64,000 bases of DNA from Limnoperna fortunei (taxonomy: Eukaryota; Mollusca; Bivalvia; Mytilida; Modiolidae), in contig OX104120.1 of assembly GCA_944474755.1 (NCBI GenBank), forward strand, positions 37,552,067 through 37,616,066, in the 5' to 3' direction. The position numbers were made by a program, and so were the translations under genes. Positions within the stretch are counted from its first letter, which is position 1. Each line of letters opens with the position of its first letter. The notes beneath the pieces are model-generated. The model was given only the letters and a program-made list of their open reading frames with translations, made no database searches and had not been told where the DNA came from. Shown piece after piece: positions 36,129 to 47,534 of this stretch.

Positions 36129-37762
36129 CACGTATACAGTTTTTCAGACTATTGTTTTACGTACTGGTAGAACTAAACAAATTTTGTGTTAACATTTTGC
36201 AATGCAATTAAAGAAAATTGGAAAAAATTTAAAAGCCGTATTGTTTTGAAAAATAGGGAATGGTTTACAATGTATGTGGAAGAAAGTTTTGAGAGAAAAA
36301 TACCACTCAAAAAGTACAGTACATGTATTCTGTAAAATTTGCTGAAAAAAGAAACATCTCAGAATTATTGTTTGCAAGCTTTCCGTGCAGTTTCAGAGAT
36401 ATGGTTCGAAAACTAGCGGTAGTTGAATGCACAAAGTAGGAACCGACTTCTGTAAGTTCTATCATGCACATATGACTAAATTCCTAAGTCTGAATTGAAA
36501 AACAATTTCCTCAAACAATTCCATATTATCAAGTGCACAACTTCAAAAATTGCGCAAAATCCCATTTAAAACCGAAATATATAAAAAAAAAAGAAAACAA
36601 AATATTGTGCGCAGAAATCTGTATTATGTTGTAAATGTCTTCAAAGGTTGACTGTATAGAGAAATAATCTTCTTATGATCAACTGCGTGATTAAGGGCAT
36701 ATATTATGCCTTAATTGAAACCAATAATATTTGTGTAAATATTTACTTTTGGTAATTTATTGCATTACGTGATATATCAGTTATAATATTAACTTATTTG
36801 GATTCTAATGAGTTTTTTATCAATGAGTTTACAATAATTTAATATTTAAATGATTAAGTAGGAGTAAAAATATTCATATATTTTATTCCCTTTCAAAACA
36901 GGTTTTGGCGTCAAATGGTTTAGTATGAATTTCATAGTGTCTCGTAACTTGGAACTTTCACTGAATAATAACTGTTTATATTCTGTATATATGTTGTGTT
37001 TGAAGTTATATTTAGGGCAGTCAATATGTGACACTTAATAAAAAAGTAATTAACCAACTAAGTGTTATAATGATAGATATGCATGCGCGTTATAAATGTC
37101 CACACAGAGCCATTACAGGAAATAAAAGCTTCATTATAAGGCCTTTATGAACAACAGGGCAATTATGAAATGACAAAAGTAGCAAGAAGGTGGACATGTT
37201 TTAACATTAAAATATTCTAGTTTGATAAAAGAAACTCTAAAATATTTAACATAAATTTAATTAAACTAGATGTATATTTTATTATTGGTATGCTTTAACT
37301 CGCATGGGTGTAAACAGCAATGGAGTGATTAATATTTCAAAATTTAATAAATTTAATTAAATTTATTGTTACAAAAATTCTATAATGTTTTATAGTAAGT
37401 TGTTTAATACAAGGTAGTAGACATTAAGTTTTATCAAAATGGCCTCGCTAAATATCATTGGTCTGTTATAATGGTCTTGTAGGCCTGAAAAGGACCTCTG
37501 CATTGCAGTAATCCTCTGTCATTATTACAGACCATGTTATAACGGGTTCATTAATAAGTACTATAATATTTATGAATTTTTTAATTTTTATCCAAATCAG
37601 AAATCGATATATACATAACTTTAATAGCCAAAGTTCAATATATTACCTCTCCGGGCAATAAAGAATAAAAAAAAACAAAGCGGCAAGCTTTTATTGACCA
37701 CAGGTACTCGTGGACATGATCCCCTTTTATGTATTCTCTTAAAAGGAATCTTGTAAACGTCT
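36129..37762. other. no gene seen
   Basis: AT-rich sequence; the 62-codon minus-strand frames here have no supporting features. Confidence 0.4.
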
Positions 37763-38056
37763 TAAATTACATCAGGCGCCTCGGTGGCCGAGTGGTCAAG
37801 GTAGTTCGTCTACTATTGATCACGTGGTCTGTCAACACAGAGATTGCGGGTTCGATTCTCACTGCAGGCACGGTGTACTCGACTCCAATCATAATTGACA
37901 AGGATTGCCATTTTTCCTACCGCAGGTCGGGGGTTTCTCCAGGTACTCAGGCTTCCTCCTCCAAAAAAAAACTGGACGCCATGATATAGCTGAAAAATTG
38001 CTGAAAGTGGCGTTAAACACCATCAAACAAACAAACAAATAAACAATAAATTACAT
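37763..38056 (+). repeat. full-length SINE-A with 10-bp target duplication
   Basis: The best complete copy: tRNA-like head from about 37775 (A-box-like TGGCCGAGTGGTCAAGG, B-box-like GGTTCGATTC), core (GTCGGGGGTTTCTCCAGGTA), tail and (CAAA)n. The exact duplication TAAATTACAT lies at 37763-37772 and 38047-38056. The core resembles the conserved central domain of widespread metazoan SINEs. Confidence 0.9.
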
Positions 38057-38914
38057 TATGCTCTTTGTTGTATTAATTTCTAACGAAATAATAAAAGTAA
38101 TTGACATGAGATTGTATACTGTCACTGCGTTTATTAAGTCGTTTTAACTAAACAATTTTACAAATATTATACAAATTTCACTGCTTACAAAGAACCAGTT
38201 ATCATACCCTACGTTTTGTGAATTTGCGAGTTTTGATCGGCTGATTGCCGTCACGTCGTGACCCAATATTTTATATACGACATTGAAACACAAGGAATAA
38301 ATATGATTTTGCTTGAATTCCGATGTTTTAGGACATTCATTATTCATTACAGAGGCAGTTATACTAATCATGTATATCTTGTAACAGGTCAGCAACTGCA
38401 TCTCTAAACAATAATTATATTACTTGTTGACAATAGAAGAATGCCAGTGATCATTAATGTCTTATAATCAGTCCTTTACGCACTTTTTAAATTTAAACTT
38501 CGTAAATGTCGGTGTTTTTTTTGGTCCAATTTCCGGAAATTAGTTTCAGCAAATTAAAAAAGTGTCTCCAATATATCAACTTATAATATTTGCAAAAGAC
38601 AGTTGTGTCAATATAAGACTTAGAATATCAATTTTATATTTTAATACTTTTAAATATTTCCAATATAATTGAGCATGTGTGTAAAGTCTATGACAGAACA
38701 GTAAACACTGCCACACGTCATATCGAGCTAGATAACGTATTAATGGACAAAGTTAGAATAAATGACAATGTAACATTCCTGTAAGGTAAAAACTACAACG
38801 GAATTATCGATTTCTGAAACTCAAAACCAATACAGAAAATTAGATCCGTATACGTGACATATAGAAGTTTCATTTCGTTTCGAAAATAAACATTATGGGC
38901 TGAGGATTATGGAA
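38057..38914. other. no gene seen
   Basis: AT-rich sequence with no supported feature. Confidence 0.45.
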
Positions 38915-39672
38915 ATACAAGTTTAGCTTTTCTAAAAAGCTAACCGTCTCTTAGCTGCATTACAAAATTTATGGATTTATTAAAGTATCTGTTTTTTGTA
39001 ATTTATATATAGGATAGTTAAACAATATACATGTACCTTGTAAGGACTGTTTACGCTAAACTATTATCCAATGATGCTTGAGAGATTTAAATGCCTGTCG
39101 TCACTTCTCACGTGCTTTTAAAAAAATAATTAAAACAAAAGTTGACTCCCTAAACAAATGTTCAAATTTAACAAAACATATTTTTACCGCTAATTTTGAA
39201 CATTTGTTGTTTAGAGAGTCAACTTTTGTTTAATTATTTTTTAAAAAGCACGTGTGAAGTGACGACAGGCATTTAAATCTCTCAAGCACCATTGGATAAT
39301 AGGTTAGCGTAAACAATGTCCTTACAAGGTACATGTATACTAGCTCACCCGAATTTCGGCGATGAAAGTGTGTCGGTTTCACGGACATTAATTTTGTTGA
39401 AACGCACTATATTTTATTATTTAGAAGTCATTTGGTTAGAGCAATAAATGCACGCGATTTTGAAAGTAATTTAGCCTTGGGTTCATTGTTTACATTGCTG
39501 AATGAAAGAAAATCGCCCGAATTTCGAGTATGGACGAAATTCGAGTGTGTGACAAACATTGTTTACCTACCTCACATATAAATTACAAAAAAACGGATAC
39601 TTTAATAAATCCATAAAATTGTAATGCAGCTAAGAGACGGTTAGCTTTTTAGAAAGGCTAAACTTGTAATTG
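38915..39672. mobile_element. large foldback element (about 250-bp arms)
   Basis: Left arm about 38915-39165 is complementary to a right arm in two blocks, about 39190-39336 and 39562-39672. Landmarks are GCTAACCGTCTCTTAGCTGC against GCAGCTAAGAGACGGTTAGC, and ACAAAAGTTGACTC against GAGTCAACTTTTGT. A segment of about 225 bp at 39337-39561 interrupts the right arm only. No coding capacity. It may be a foldback DNA transposon with an insertion in one arm, or with a matching deletion from the other. Confidence 0.85.
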
Positions 39673-39914
39673 TTAACTGACCAATGCATTGAATGAAATA
39701 GAAGTCAATATGTGGAACGTAACATTACCACACTAAAATACTGATAACAACCGCGAATCAAACTAAGAATATATCGAAATTTCAGTACACATACTAGTGC
39801 GATCCTGACGTAAACCAATGAAATGTCAAAAATATTTATAGATTTAGTAAACCACCCAATCAAGTAACAGAGAGTCATTTACTCCGAAGACTGGTCGTCA
39901 TTTGACTATGTATA

Positions 39915-39938
39915 TACCGTCTCCCATGGGAGACGGTA
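39915..39938. repeat. 24-bp perfect palindrome
   Basis: A loopless palindrome centred on CCCATGGG, with flanking ACCGTCT / AGACGGT. I recall similar sequence as a recurrent motif in mussel DNA, but cannot confirm this here. Confidence 0.8.
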
Positions 39939-40131
39939 ATACAAATATACATGTAGTTAAACTTATTAGTTATTAATGAAGGGAGCAGGAGGGGTTTTTA
40001 ATTTTTCACAAAATAAATAACAGTGAATTTAAAACGACGATAACATTAAACAGCAATTTACATGTCCACAAGAGTAATTAAGGTAGACTAATCAGTGTTT
40101 TTCATTAAGGAAATATTACGTGATTTTATTT

Positions 40132-40249
40132 GATTTTTCACTGTTATGTGTTAATTCATTTCATTCAACCCCTTCTTAAATGTCTGATATATGTCAGATA
40201 TTTAAGAAGGGGTTGAATGAAATGAATTAACACATAACAATGAAAAAAG
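40132..40249. repeat. 118-bp near-perfect hairpin
   Basis: Arms of about 56 nt with a 6-nt loop (TATATG). The innermost 45 pairs (40143-40187 against 40194-40238) contain a single mismatch. It has no coding capacity. It could be a MITE reduced to its ends or a long hairpin RNA precursor. Confidence 0.85.
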
Positions 40250-40639
40250 TGTGTAAAACAGATAACAGTGTTTTGACTTTAATTAAGATCTATTAACAGC
40301 AAACCGGGTTTGTCCTCATTATAACAGTTAACAACATTGTCAACTTTAAGTTAACAGGGTAACAGTTTATTTGTCAGAACAACAGTTGACAGAATTGTAA
40401 ACATGCCAAAACACATTAACAGAAAGGATTCTTCGTTTTGGATTTATTTAATAGAATATAATACTAAAACAGAAAAGCCGCAGGTACAGCTAGTAATAAA
40501 AAACTAAAATATGTGTAACTTGCACTTAAAACCAGATGTTCTTAAGAGCCTGTATCGGCCACCTGATTTTATAGGCAATGAAGATAGCACAAGAACCTGT
40601 ATCGCTAACCTGATTTTAAAGGCAATGAAGATGGCATTT

Positions 40640-41235
40640 CCCTGATGTTAAATAAAGTCTTGAAATTTTCAATAAACTTTAAACAGGACCATCAAAACAA
40701 TATTGCTAGAAAGTTTTGTTTCCATTTGCTAACCGGTTTTTGAGAAGAAGATTTAAAAAGAAAAATTTTCACATGGGGTCTGTTACGGCACATATTGTCG
40801 CCGGCGACAATTTGTTCAGGGCGACAATATGTGCCGTAACAGGGTCCTAGGTTAAACTAAGTCCTGTGGTGGTGGCCATTTTGAACTTCCAATCGGCAAT
40901 AAGATTAATAAATTTTAAAGAAGACCATCCAAGCAATATTATCAGTAATGCTTCCATCTGTTAAACGGTTTCAGACACGAAGACTTTTAAACTTTATCCC
41001 ATAGGGTCCAATATTATGTTCTGCTGTGGTGGCCATTTTGATTTTCCTATTGGTATAAAAACAGAAAACTCAAAGAGTACCATTTATTGAATACTGCTAG
41101 TAAGTTCTGTTCCATTGGTTAACCGATTTCAGAAATAAAGCCTTTTAAAACGTTTTCCCATAGGGTCCTATGTAAAACTAAGTCCTGCGGTGGCAGCCGT
41201 ATTGAATTTCCAATTGGCATAAAAACACATTGGGT
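40640..41235 (+). repeat. degenerate tandem repeat, about 170-bp unit
   Basis: Three diverged units share AACCGRTTTCAGA, CCCATAGGGTCC, AAACTAAGTCCTG and GGTGGCAGCC / GGTGGCCATTTTGA. This repeat type is familiar from bivalve intergenic DNA. The first unit carries an extra hairpin at 40780-40842. Confidence 0.7.
40780..40842. repeat. inverted repeat with perfect 23-bp arms
   Basis: Left arm 40780-40802 and right arm 40820-40842 (CTGTTACGGCACATATTG and complement, continuing to GTCGCC) pair without mismatch around a 17-nt loop. Confidence 0.85.
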
Positions 41236-41320
41236 CAGGTGAGCTAACAAAAATGTGTTACACATAGTAAGATTTCGTACAAACATAAATATAGATTATT
41301 ACTGAAGGTTCTCCCTATCA

Positions 41321-41401
41321 GGTCCATATCGGCTTGTGTATCATCCCGATTCGAGGGCTTATATGTTTCGAAGAGTGATACCCAAGCCGACATCGATAAG
41401 C
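41321..41401. repeat. imperfect inverted repeat
   Basis: CCATATCGGCTTGTGTATCA at the left is complementary, with a few mismatches, to TGATACCCAAGCCGACATCG at the right. It is probably part of a dispersed repeat that extends into the adjacent open frames. Confidence 0.6.
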
Positions 41402-41490
41402 CCATATATTAAATTTTTATCATTTGCCACCGACAATAAGTATACATGTAATATACTAAAGCAAGTACAACAAAAAACAGTTTTATTATT

Positions 41491-41934
41491 TTGCAACAAA
41501 TATTGAATGTAAGATTCTCTGTGTTTCCAACGTCTAAAAACCAATCAGGCTCGGTCATTGTTGATATTGGTACAGATATACCACATGTGCACAAGGAAAC
41601 CAAATACGGGATTTTCGAACGAAATGCTCCTAACACGGGGTTTTCAGACAGGTTCAAATACGGCTTAGTCATTTCCGGTCATATACAGTATGCCAGATTT
41701 CTATTATTTAGCCTCAGGTATGATAAAGATAGATTTTTATCCATCTCAGGTCTCATATCGAACTGGTGTCTTTATCATACAATGTCAGCCAAGACACATT
41801 ACTTTAAATGGAACATGGCATGTATGACCATTTTCTTGCTGAATATTTCCATTCTGAAGCATAGATTGTCTTTTAATCGTTTAAATATTACTTACCCACT
41901 ATTACTAACGTTGTCAGGAATAGCAGCAACATAA
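41491..41934 (+). other. unrecognised 147-codon open frame
   Basis: An uninterrupted plus-strand frame starting MQQILNVRFSVFPTSKNQ. It is overlapped by an 87-codon minus-strand frame (41409-41672) that starts MTKPYLNLSENP and ends in a hydrophobic segment. Neither has a signal peptide start, matching splice sites or a family motif that I recognise. The sequence adjoins dispersed repeats, so it may be transposon-derived. Coding status is uncertain. Confidence 0.25.
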
Positions 41935-43300
41935 GAAATCCGACTGAATGATCATTTATTTATTATCTTTATCTAAAAAATATACAACAGGTATTTTTGC
42001 ACACATGTCGATATTGGTTTGATAGACTAACAAATATTTTTTCGATCACATGTGTTGACTCAAAAGGAATTTTTAAAATATTTTAATAGTATGACTGTAT
42101 AATGAATTATGGAATGAAAAGGAGAGTTCCGAAATATTTGTTATTAATATTTCATACTATACGTGCTTAAGGGTGTCTTATAAGATGCTGACACTGCTTA
42201 ATCGACGGGAGCACTTGAGTTCACCAATGTTGTTTATTAGTTTAGGGTTACTCATATTTCGCTTTTGTTGTTCAAGTGGTTTCTCCATTATGTCGTTTCG
42301 TCTTCGGTTGTTCCAATGAATTTGTCTCAATCATGTTTTTTTTATACTTGTTAACCTTTTGGTTTCTTACTTTATAAATAAATATGTACAATCATATATA
42401 CAAATGTTTAGTAGACGAAAACACAAAATAGGAGTAGTGTTACTAGTACAGTGATTTTAGATCCAAGATGTCAACTGCGCATGTGTTCGTTTTATTGTAG
42501 AAAACAGTACCGGATCTAAGGATTTTTATAGCTGTGGCCGCCATTGACACATTTTTATCACAAAGGCTTAAAGACCCATTTTACAGATGCTGCTTTAAGT
42601 GGTGCTTGCCCCCCCCCCCCCAGTATCCGCCACTGAGAAATAACACTCTCTCGTTAACCTTAAATAGACGGTAAACAGCGTTTTCTATTAATGACAAAGC
42701 TATGTAGATCTTTGTCGTGCTGACCTTAAAATGACTGCATCATTAAACTACAGTTTAGGATTTAAATTATAACACAAATCATTTGTTATTTCTCAGTGAT
42801 ATCTACTACAAATATGATTTGCTCCTAATAAAAAAAACTTTTTGCTAGAATACAAAACAGAAGACCTACTGATGGCTAAACTAAAGACTGAGTAAAACTC
42901 AATGTACAGGTCGGCTTACACAACAAAACACCGCTTTACTTACGTATAACTAGGAAAAGCCTGATAATTGTTTAAAAATCAAGATATATATTGATTATAT
43001 CTACAAGATGTTTGGCTCGTCATCAGTCTTAATCTTTAACCGTTTGAATTATTTATGATGAAAATGAGTTTGTGAAAGATCGTTATTGATGCACAACCAA
43101 TAGATTACTGTACGGATTTCAAGCTAAACAGTTTTAAGTTTCATTCCAAAATCAATATTTTTATTTGTTGCCTTCGGTTATATTGTCAATTTTGGTCGAA
43201 GTCATGAGTTCCGAACTCGTTACTGTTTACGTCATTATTTCAGTTCAGCTTACACAACAGTTAACTCCTTCTAGTGTTGTTTGTAAATATAATTAAGAAG
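41935..43300. other. no gene seen; poly-C tract
   Basis: AT-rich apart from a 13-base C run at 42609-42621. No exon was recognised. Confidence 0.45.
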
Positions 43301-43541
43301 GCCGAGTGGTTAAGGTAGTTCGTCTACTACTGATCACGAGGACAGTCAACACTGAGGTTGCGAGTCAGAGTCTCACTGCGGGTAGGCTGCACCTGAATCT
43401 ACTCATAATTCACAGGATTACCAGTTTTTAAACCGAATGTCGGCGGTTTTCTCCGGGTACTCCGGCTTCCTCCACCAATAAAAACAGGACGAAAGACTGA
43501 AAAAGTGCTGCAGATGGCGTTAAACACCATTCAAACAAAAA
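43301..43541 (+). repeat. SINE-A copy
   Basis: Starts within the head at GGCCGAGTGGTTAAGGTAGT and runs through GGTTTTCTCCGGGTACTCC to GGCGTTAAACACCATTCAAA. The B-box region is diverged (GCGAGTCAGAGTCTC). Confidence 0.85.
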
Positions 43542-43603
43542 TCTATATAGCATGGAGGAGTAAAAATTATGAAATTTTGCACTGGTTATCTGTCACTCAT
43601 TTG

Positions 43604-43680
43604 ATTATTACATGTATTGAATGTCTGCTTCAGGTCAATCGAGCAATATTTCAGCTATAATTAGAACGATGTTTGCCTAT
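43604..43680 (-). repeat. SINE-B 3'-tail fragment
   Basis: TCGAGCAATATTTCAGCTAT on the plus strand is the complement of the SINE-B tail. Only the last 60-75 bp are present. Confidence 0.55.
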
Positions 43681-43712
43681 TATTGCTAGTGTTATTTAAT
43701 AACTTAAATAAA

Positions 43713-43868
43713 ATGAGCATGTATTTACTATCTGTGCTACTTTACTTCAACTTACTCATCTTTAAAATACCATGTTGTGACAATCAACAATGTAGTATTG
43801 AGCTAATAGAAAAAAGTTGCTTTGAATATTTGCGCATGCACACAAAACTTGATAAAAAGTATCTATAA
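43713..43868 (+). CDS. possible small secreted peptide or leader exon
   Basis: A 51-codon frame from ATG at 43713 opens with a plausible signal peptide (MSMYLLSVLLYFNLLIFKIP), followed by a short cysteine-containing stretch with CC, QQC and KSCFEYL and a TAA. An ATG ten codons upstream would spoil the leader, so the internal start is preferred. GTATCT just before the stop could be a weak donor, making this a first exon. No family is recognised, and hydrophobic frames arise by chance in AT-rich DNA. Confidence 0.25.
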   Translation: MSMYLLSVLLYFNLLIFKIPCCDNQQCSIELIEKSCFEYLRMHTKLDKKYL

Positions 43869-43869
43869 A

Positions 43870-46800
43870 AACGAATAATTTAGAAAATGACAGTGATTCC
43901 GAGTCATTGTATGAAGTTTTACGTCCGGAATCAAATATGTCGGATGTACATTAAGAGCGATAAGTTTTCTTAATGCGGGAAAAGAAATAGCGTAATAAAG
44001 CGAAAATTTCGAATCCTAAAAAGGAAAAGCTTGTCATCAAATTTGAAGTCTTGCAACTTGTCACATAACAGACGACAACTCCTAATACACTTTCTACTTC
44101 GTTATATTCTGCGTTCTTTTACGATGCAAACTACCGCCTCGTAAAACAAAACAAAAGAAAAGAAAGAGAAAACATATAATAAAAGAAAACCCAACGATAC
44201 TGAGGGTTTGTGTTTCTTCAACAATTCAAAGAAACCTTTAAGATTTCGTGTTATCACCGTAAACGTATAATGGCATCACATATTTTACAAATTGGTACGT
44301 TCCCGTTATTGATTACATAAAAATGGAATCGCCCTCTTGGCTATTTCAATTTCCCCTAGATAAACCCCTCAAATGACCCTTAATATATTTTAAATAATTT
44401 TTTGAAACAGAGTGTGATAAAAACAAACATTTATTTTGTTAAATTATTAAAGCGAAGATAGGACGCATGTTAAAGTGTATCGAATTAATCAGCTGAATAA
44501 TCAAAGCAACTAACTTGAATCAATCCATAAGGAATACAACTGAGCACGGTGATGCGGTCATGTATTGACAAAAGTTAATTGCTAACACCAACTCACATCC
44601 GCTCCATACAAATATTAAGTAGATAAAACAGATAAGTGCGGGAATACAGTTCCTTGCGGTAAAAATATAACGCTCAATATAAGGATTAATTAATCAAGTT
44701 CACTCTTGCCTTGACCTCATCATCTCAAAAATACATTTCTTACAACAAGGAGATAATGGGCGATTACAGATTTTACAAACTTTAAGTGAAATTTATAAAA
44801 AGCAAAACATTTGAAAATTAGCCTCGCAATCATAATGAATATAAATCTAAGGATTAGGCTAAAGTATTGCCGAGCAGTAAAACTATTTAGAAACCCGAAA
44901 AATTTGAAATTACCCGCTATTCCGAGATATTGTATTTCGTTTAACGTCCAGGACAAAAAAAAGTTTACAGCCAATGTAAAAGTTCGAAAGTACTGCTGAT
45001 ACAGGGAAATAAATAAATAAACGAAGGAAAAATTGGATTCCGACAGGAAAACCTTTGCACCAAATTTGAAGTCTTTCAACCTGTCCCATGCTGACAACTT
45101 ATAACGGACTATCTACTTTGTTATATAAAGAGTGGGGTATTGTACGACGCTGACTACTGCCCTTATGTATAATTATGACATACAAGATGTACATTGTCAT
45201 TAACATTTGAGTATTTACTTTTCCAAAGATGGTATGTGGCACGAACACATTGATTATATTGTAAAAATGGCTTATACTTAAATAAATATTCTTCTCAAAT
45301 TTTAGAAAAAATGTACTTTTCACTTATTAGACATTTATTGGAATATGGGGATGAAATATGGGACAACATTAACAAAAGCTTAGGTCACTAAAATCTGAAA
45401 CTAGTGTGTTCCTACTAAAATCCAATATTTTTTTTGTTTCCCTGTACTATTATTGTTGTCATAATTCCATGTTTTTCTTCTACATTATATACAGAACTTT
45501 TATAAACTTAGTGATTTGTATTACAAAGGTATGTTAATATTACTAGCATGCAAATAACTATTATGGGATTTAATTTGCGTGATATATATCTATTTTTGAG
45601 CTGAATTAATATAAGCTGTTTCAGTTTGTTTCCAATTCCTTTTGTATTATGCTTTGTATTGTGATATATTACATGTATATTTCAATAAAATATGTTGAAC
45701 ATACTACTACTTCCTCTTTATAAATAAAAAAAATAACCCAACGAGACTAGGTTTGTGTTACTCATTTTAAGATTTCATTACGATTTTAAGAAAAATGTTT
45801 CGATATGATTGTACGCGTACCCGTATACAATGGAATCGCCTTCCTGACAACCTGGTACGTTCCCGTTATATTAGTATTTTGGTTTACATAAAAATAGAAT
45901 CGCCCTTTTGTCAATTAAAAAATGTTAAGTCCAAAATGACCCCTTATATAATAAAAGAATTTTCAAACAGATTAATAAGCATAGTAAAATTTCATTTGCC
46001 ATCTTATACTTTTGAAAAATTAGGTTTAAAAAAAATCTTAAATTATTAAAACAAGGATGGGATGCTTGTTAAAGTAATGTTTAATAACTGATCGATTTAA
46101 TTAGAAGCAAAACACTTTCAATCTATATGTATATCTTAAAAAGTGAATATTTATATTTAGGGCAAAACCGTTTGCGTGAATACAACTAACCAGGCTAGTA
46201 CAGAAATTTGATATAACTGTCCAATTGACCGTTAATAGTTTGCTTACATCAACTCACGTTCGCTCTATATTTTCATTGCGAAACCCAGGCAAGTGAGTGA
46301 ATACATCTCCTTGCAGTAAAATTATACGACACACTAGTTATATAAACCAACAGTAATTTAATAAATTTCACTCTTGCCTTGATATCAACTTAACAATATA
46401 TTCTCTTCGTGCAGCAAGGGCGGTCAGTGAGCGATTATTGTTTTAATGGTGTTTAACTCCACTCTCAGCAATTTTTCAGCTACGTGTCCCCGTATTTTTA
46501 TTGGGCGAGGAAGACAGAGTACAAGGGAAAAATACTCGGCCTTTGGTAGGAAAACTAGCCCAATTAAGATTGGAGTCTAGTTTAGCCCTCAGAGACTTCA
46601 ACCCGCAAATTGAGTGTTGACACACCACGTAATAGAAGATGACGAACTACTTCACCCCACTCGGCCACTGAGGCCCCTTAGTCAACGATTACAACTTTTA
46701 AATAATCAGCTACTTCAAAATACATCGTTTGAACATCTCCATTGTAAAGAATAACTATCAGGATTAAGTTGGGGTATGGCGCCGAACAACTGTACTTGTT

Positions 46801-46900
46801 ATAATATTCAAAAACACGAATAATTCGGAAAGTCCCCGTCATCCTGAGTAGTTGTATCACATTTTACGTCCAGGACAAAAATATGTTGAGTGCCTGTACT
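43870..46900 (+). repeat. diverged tandem segmental repeats (three units)
   Basis: The same landmarks recur in order at spacings of about 1.0 and 1.9 kb. TTACGTCC / ACGTCCAGGAC occurs at 43920, 44946 and 46864. AAATTTGAAGTCTT occurs at 44039 and 45062. GGTACGTTCCCGTTAT occurs at 44296 and 45853. TTTCACTCTTGCCTTGA or a close variant occurs at 44699 and 46366. The third unit is expanded by a SINE-A at 46440-46679. No coding sequence is evident; the 125-codon minus-strand frame at 44720-45097 lies in repeat and is hydrophobic by composition. Confidence 0.7.
46440..46679 (-). repeat. SINE-A copy, minus strand
   Basis: The tail is at the low end (GGTGTTTAACTCCACTCTCA on the plus strand) and the head at the high end (CACTCGGCCACTGAGGCCCC). 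It lies inside the third segmental-repeat unit. Confidence 0.85.
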
Positions 46901-46988
46901 ATTACACAAGACCATAAGTCATATATCAAAATGATTGAGACATACTTTGATTAAATAACATGGAAAATATTGTTTGTTTGACGAAAAT

Positions 46989-47186
46989 TTAACGCCATTT
47001 TAACCAATTTTAGCTATAACATCCAGATTTTATTGTAAGAGGACACCGGGGAATCTTTGTAAGACATTCAGTTTTTGGCAGATAAACTGTAAATTCTTGT
47101 CAATTAAGGTTGGAATCGAGCACACCCTGCCTGCAGAAGGCTCCAACACGTTACCCAAGTCTCGACACGTTTCCGAGGCCCCTTAT
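46989..47186 (-). repeat. SINE-A copy, minus strand, diverged
   Basis: AACGCCATTTTAACCAATTT (tail), CAATTAAGGTTGGAATCGAG, CCCTGCCTGCAGAAGG, and a shortened head ending CCGAGGCCCC. Confidence 0.75.
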
Positions 47187-47355
47187 ATAGTTATGAAAAA
47201 TAAATGTAGTGCATGTGTAACATACAAAATAAAAGGAAAAACTAGATTCTGCTTCCTGTTCCTTTCTACGACCTTCTTTTAGTTATATTTTTTCAACCGT
47301 AAATTTTTAAAATGTAAACAGAACGTAATCTCATCTTATTAAGCGACCAATCATG

Positions 47356-47534
47356 ACAGAACAACCCCAATCTTAATTGACAAGGATTGCCAGTTTTCCT
47401 TCCACAGGTCGGGGGTTCTCTCCGGGTACTCCGGCTTCCTCCCCCAATAAAAACTGGACGCCATGATATAGCTGAGAATTGATGAAAGTGGCGATAAAAC
47501 ACCATTCAAACAAACAAACAAACAAAACAGAACA
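47356..47534 (+). repeat. 5'-truncated SINE-A with 8-bp target duplication
   Basis: The copy begins in the body (CCAATCTTAATTGACAAGG) without the tRNA-like head and runs to (CAAA)n. ACAGAACA at 47356-47363 and 47527-47534 flanks it. Confidence 0.8.

Noticed and set aside
37775..37872. tRNA gene in the SINE-A head (and in other copies)
   Set aside because: The A and B boxes are tRNA-like, but the cloverleaf is degenerate, the sequence is repeated many times, and it always continues into the same SINE body.
44720..45097. 125-codon hydrophobic minus-strand frame
   Set aside because: It lies across a tandem segmental repeat, and the frame is not maintained in the related units.
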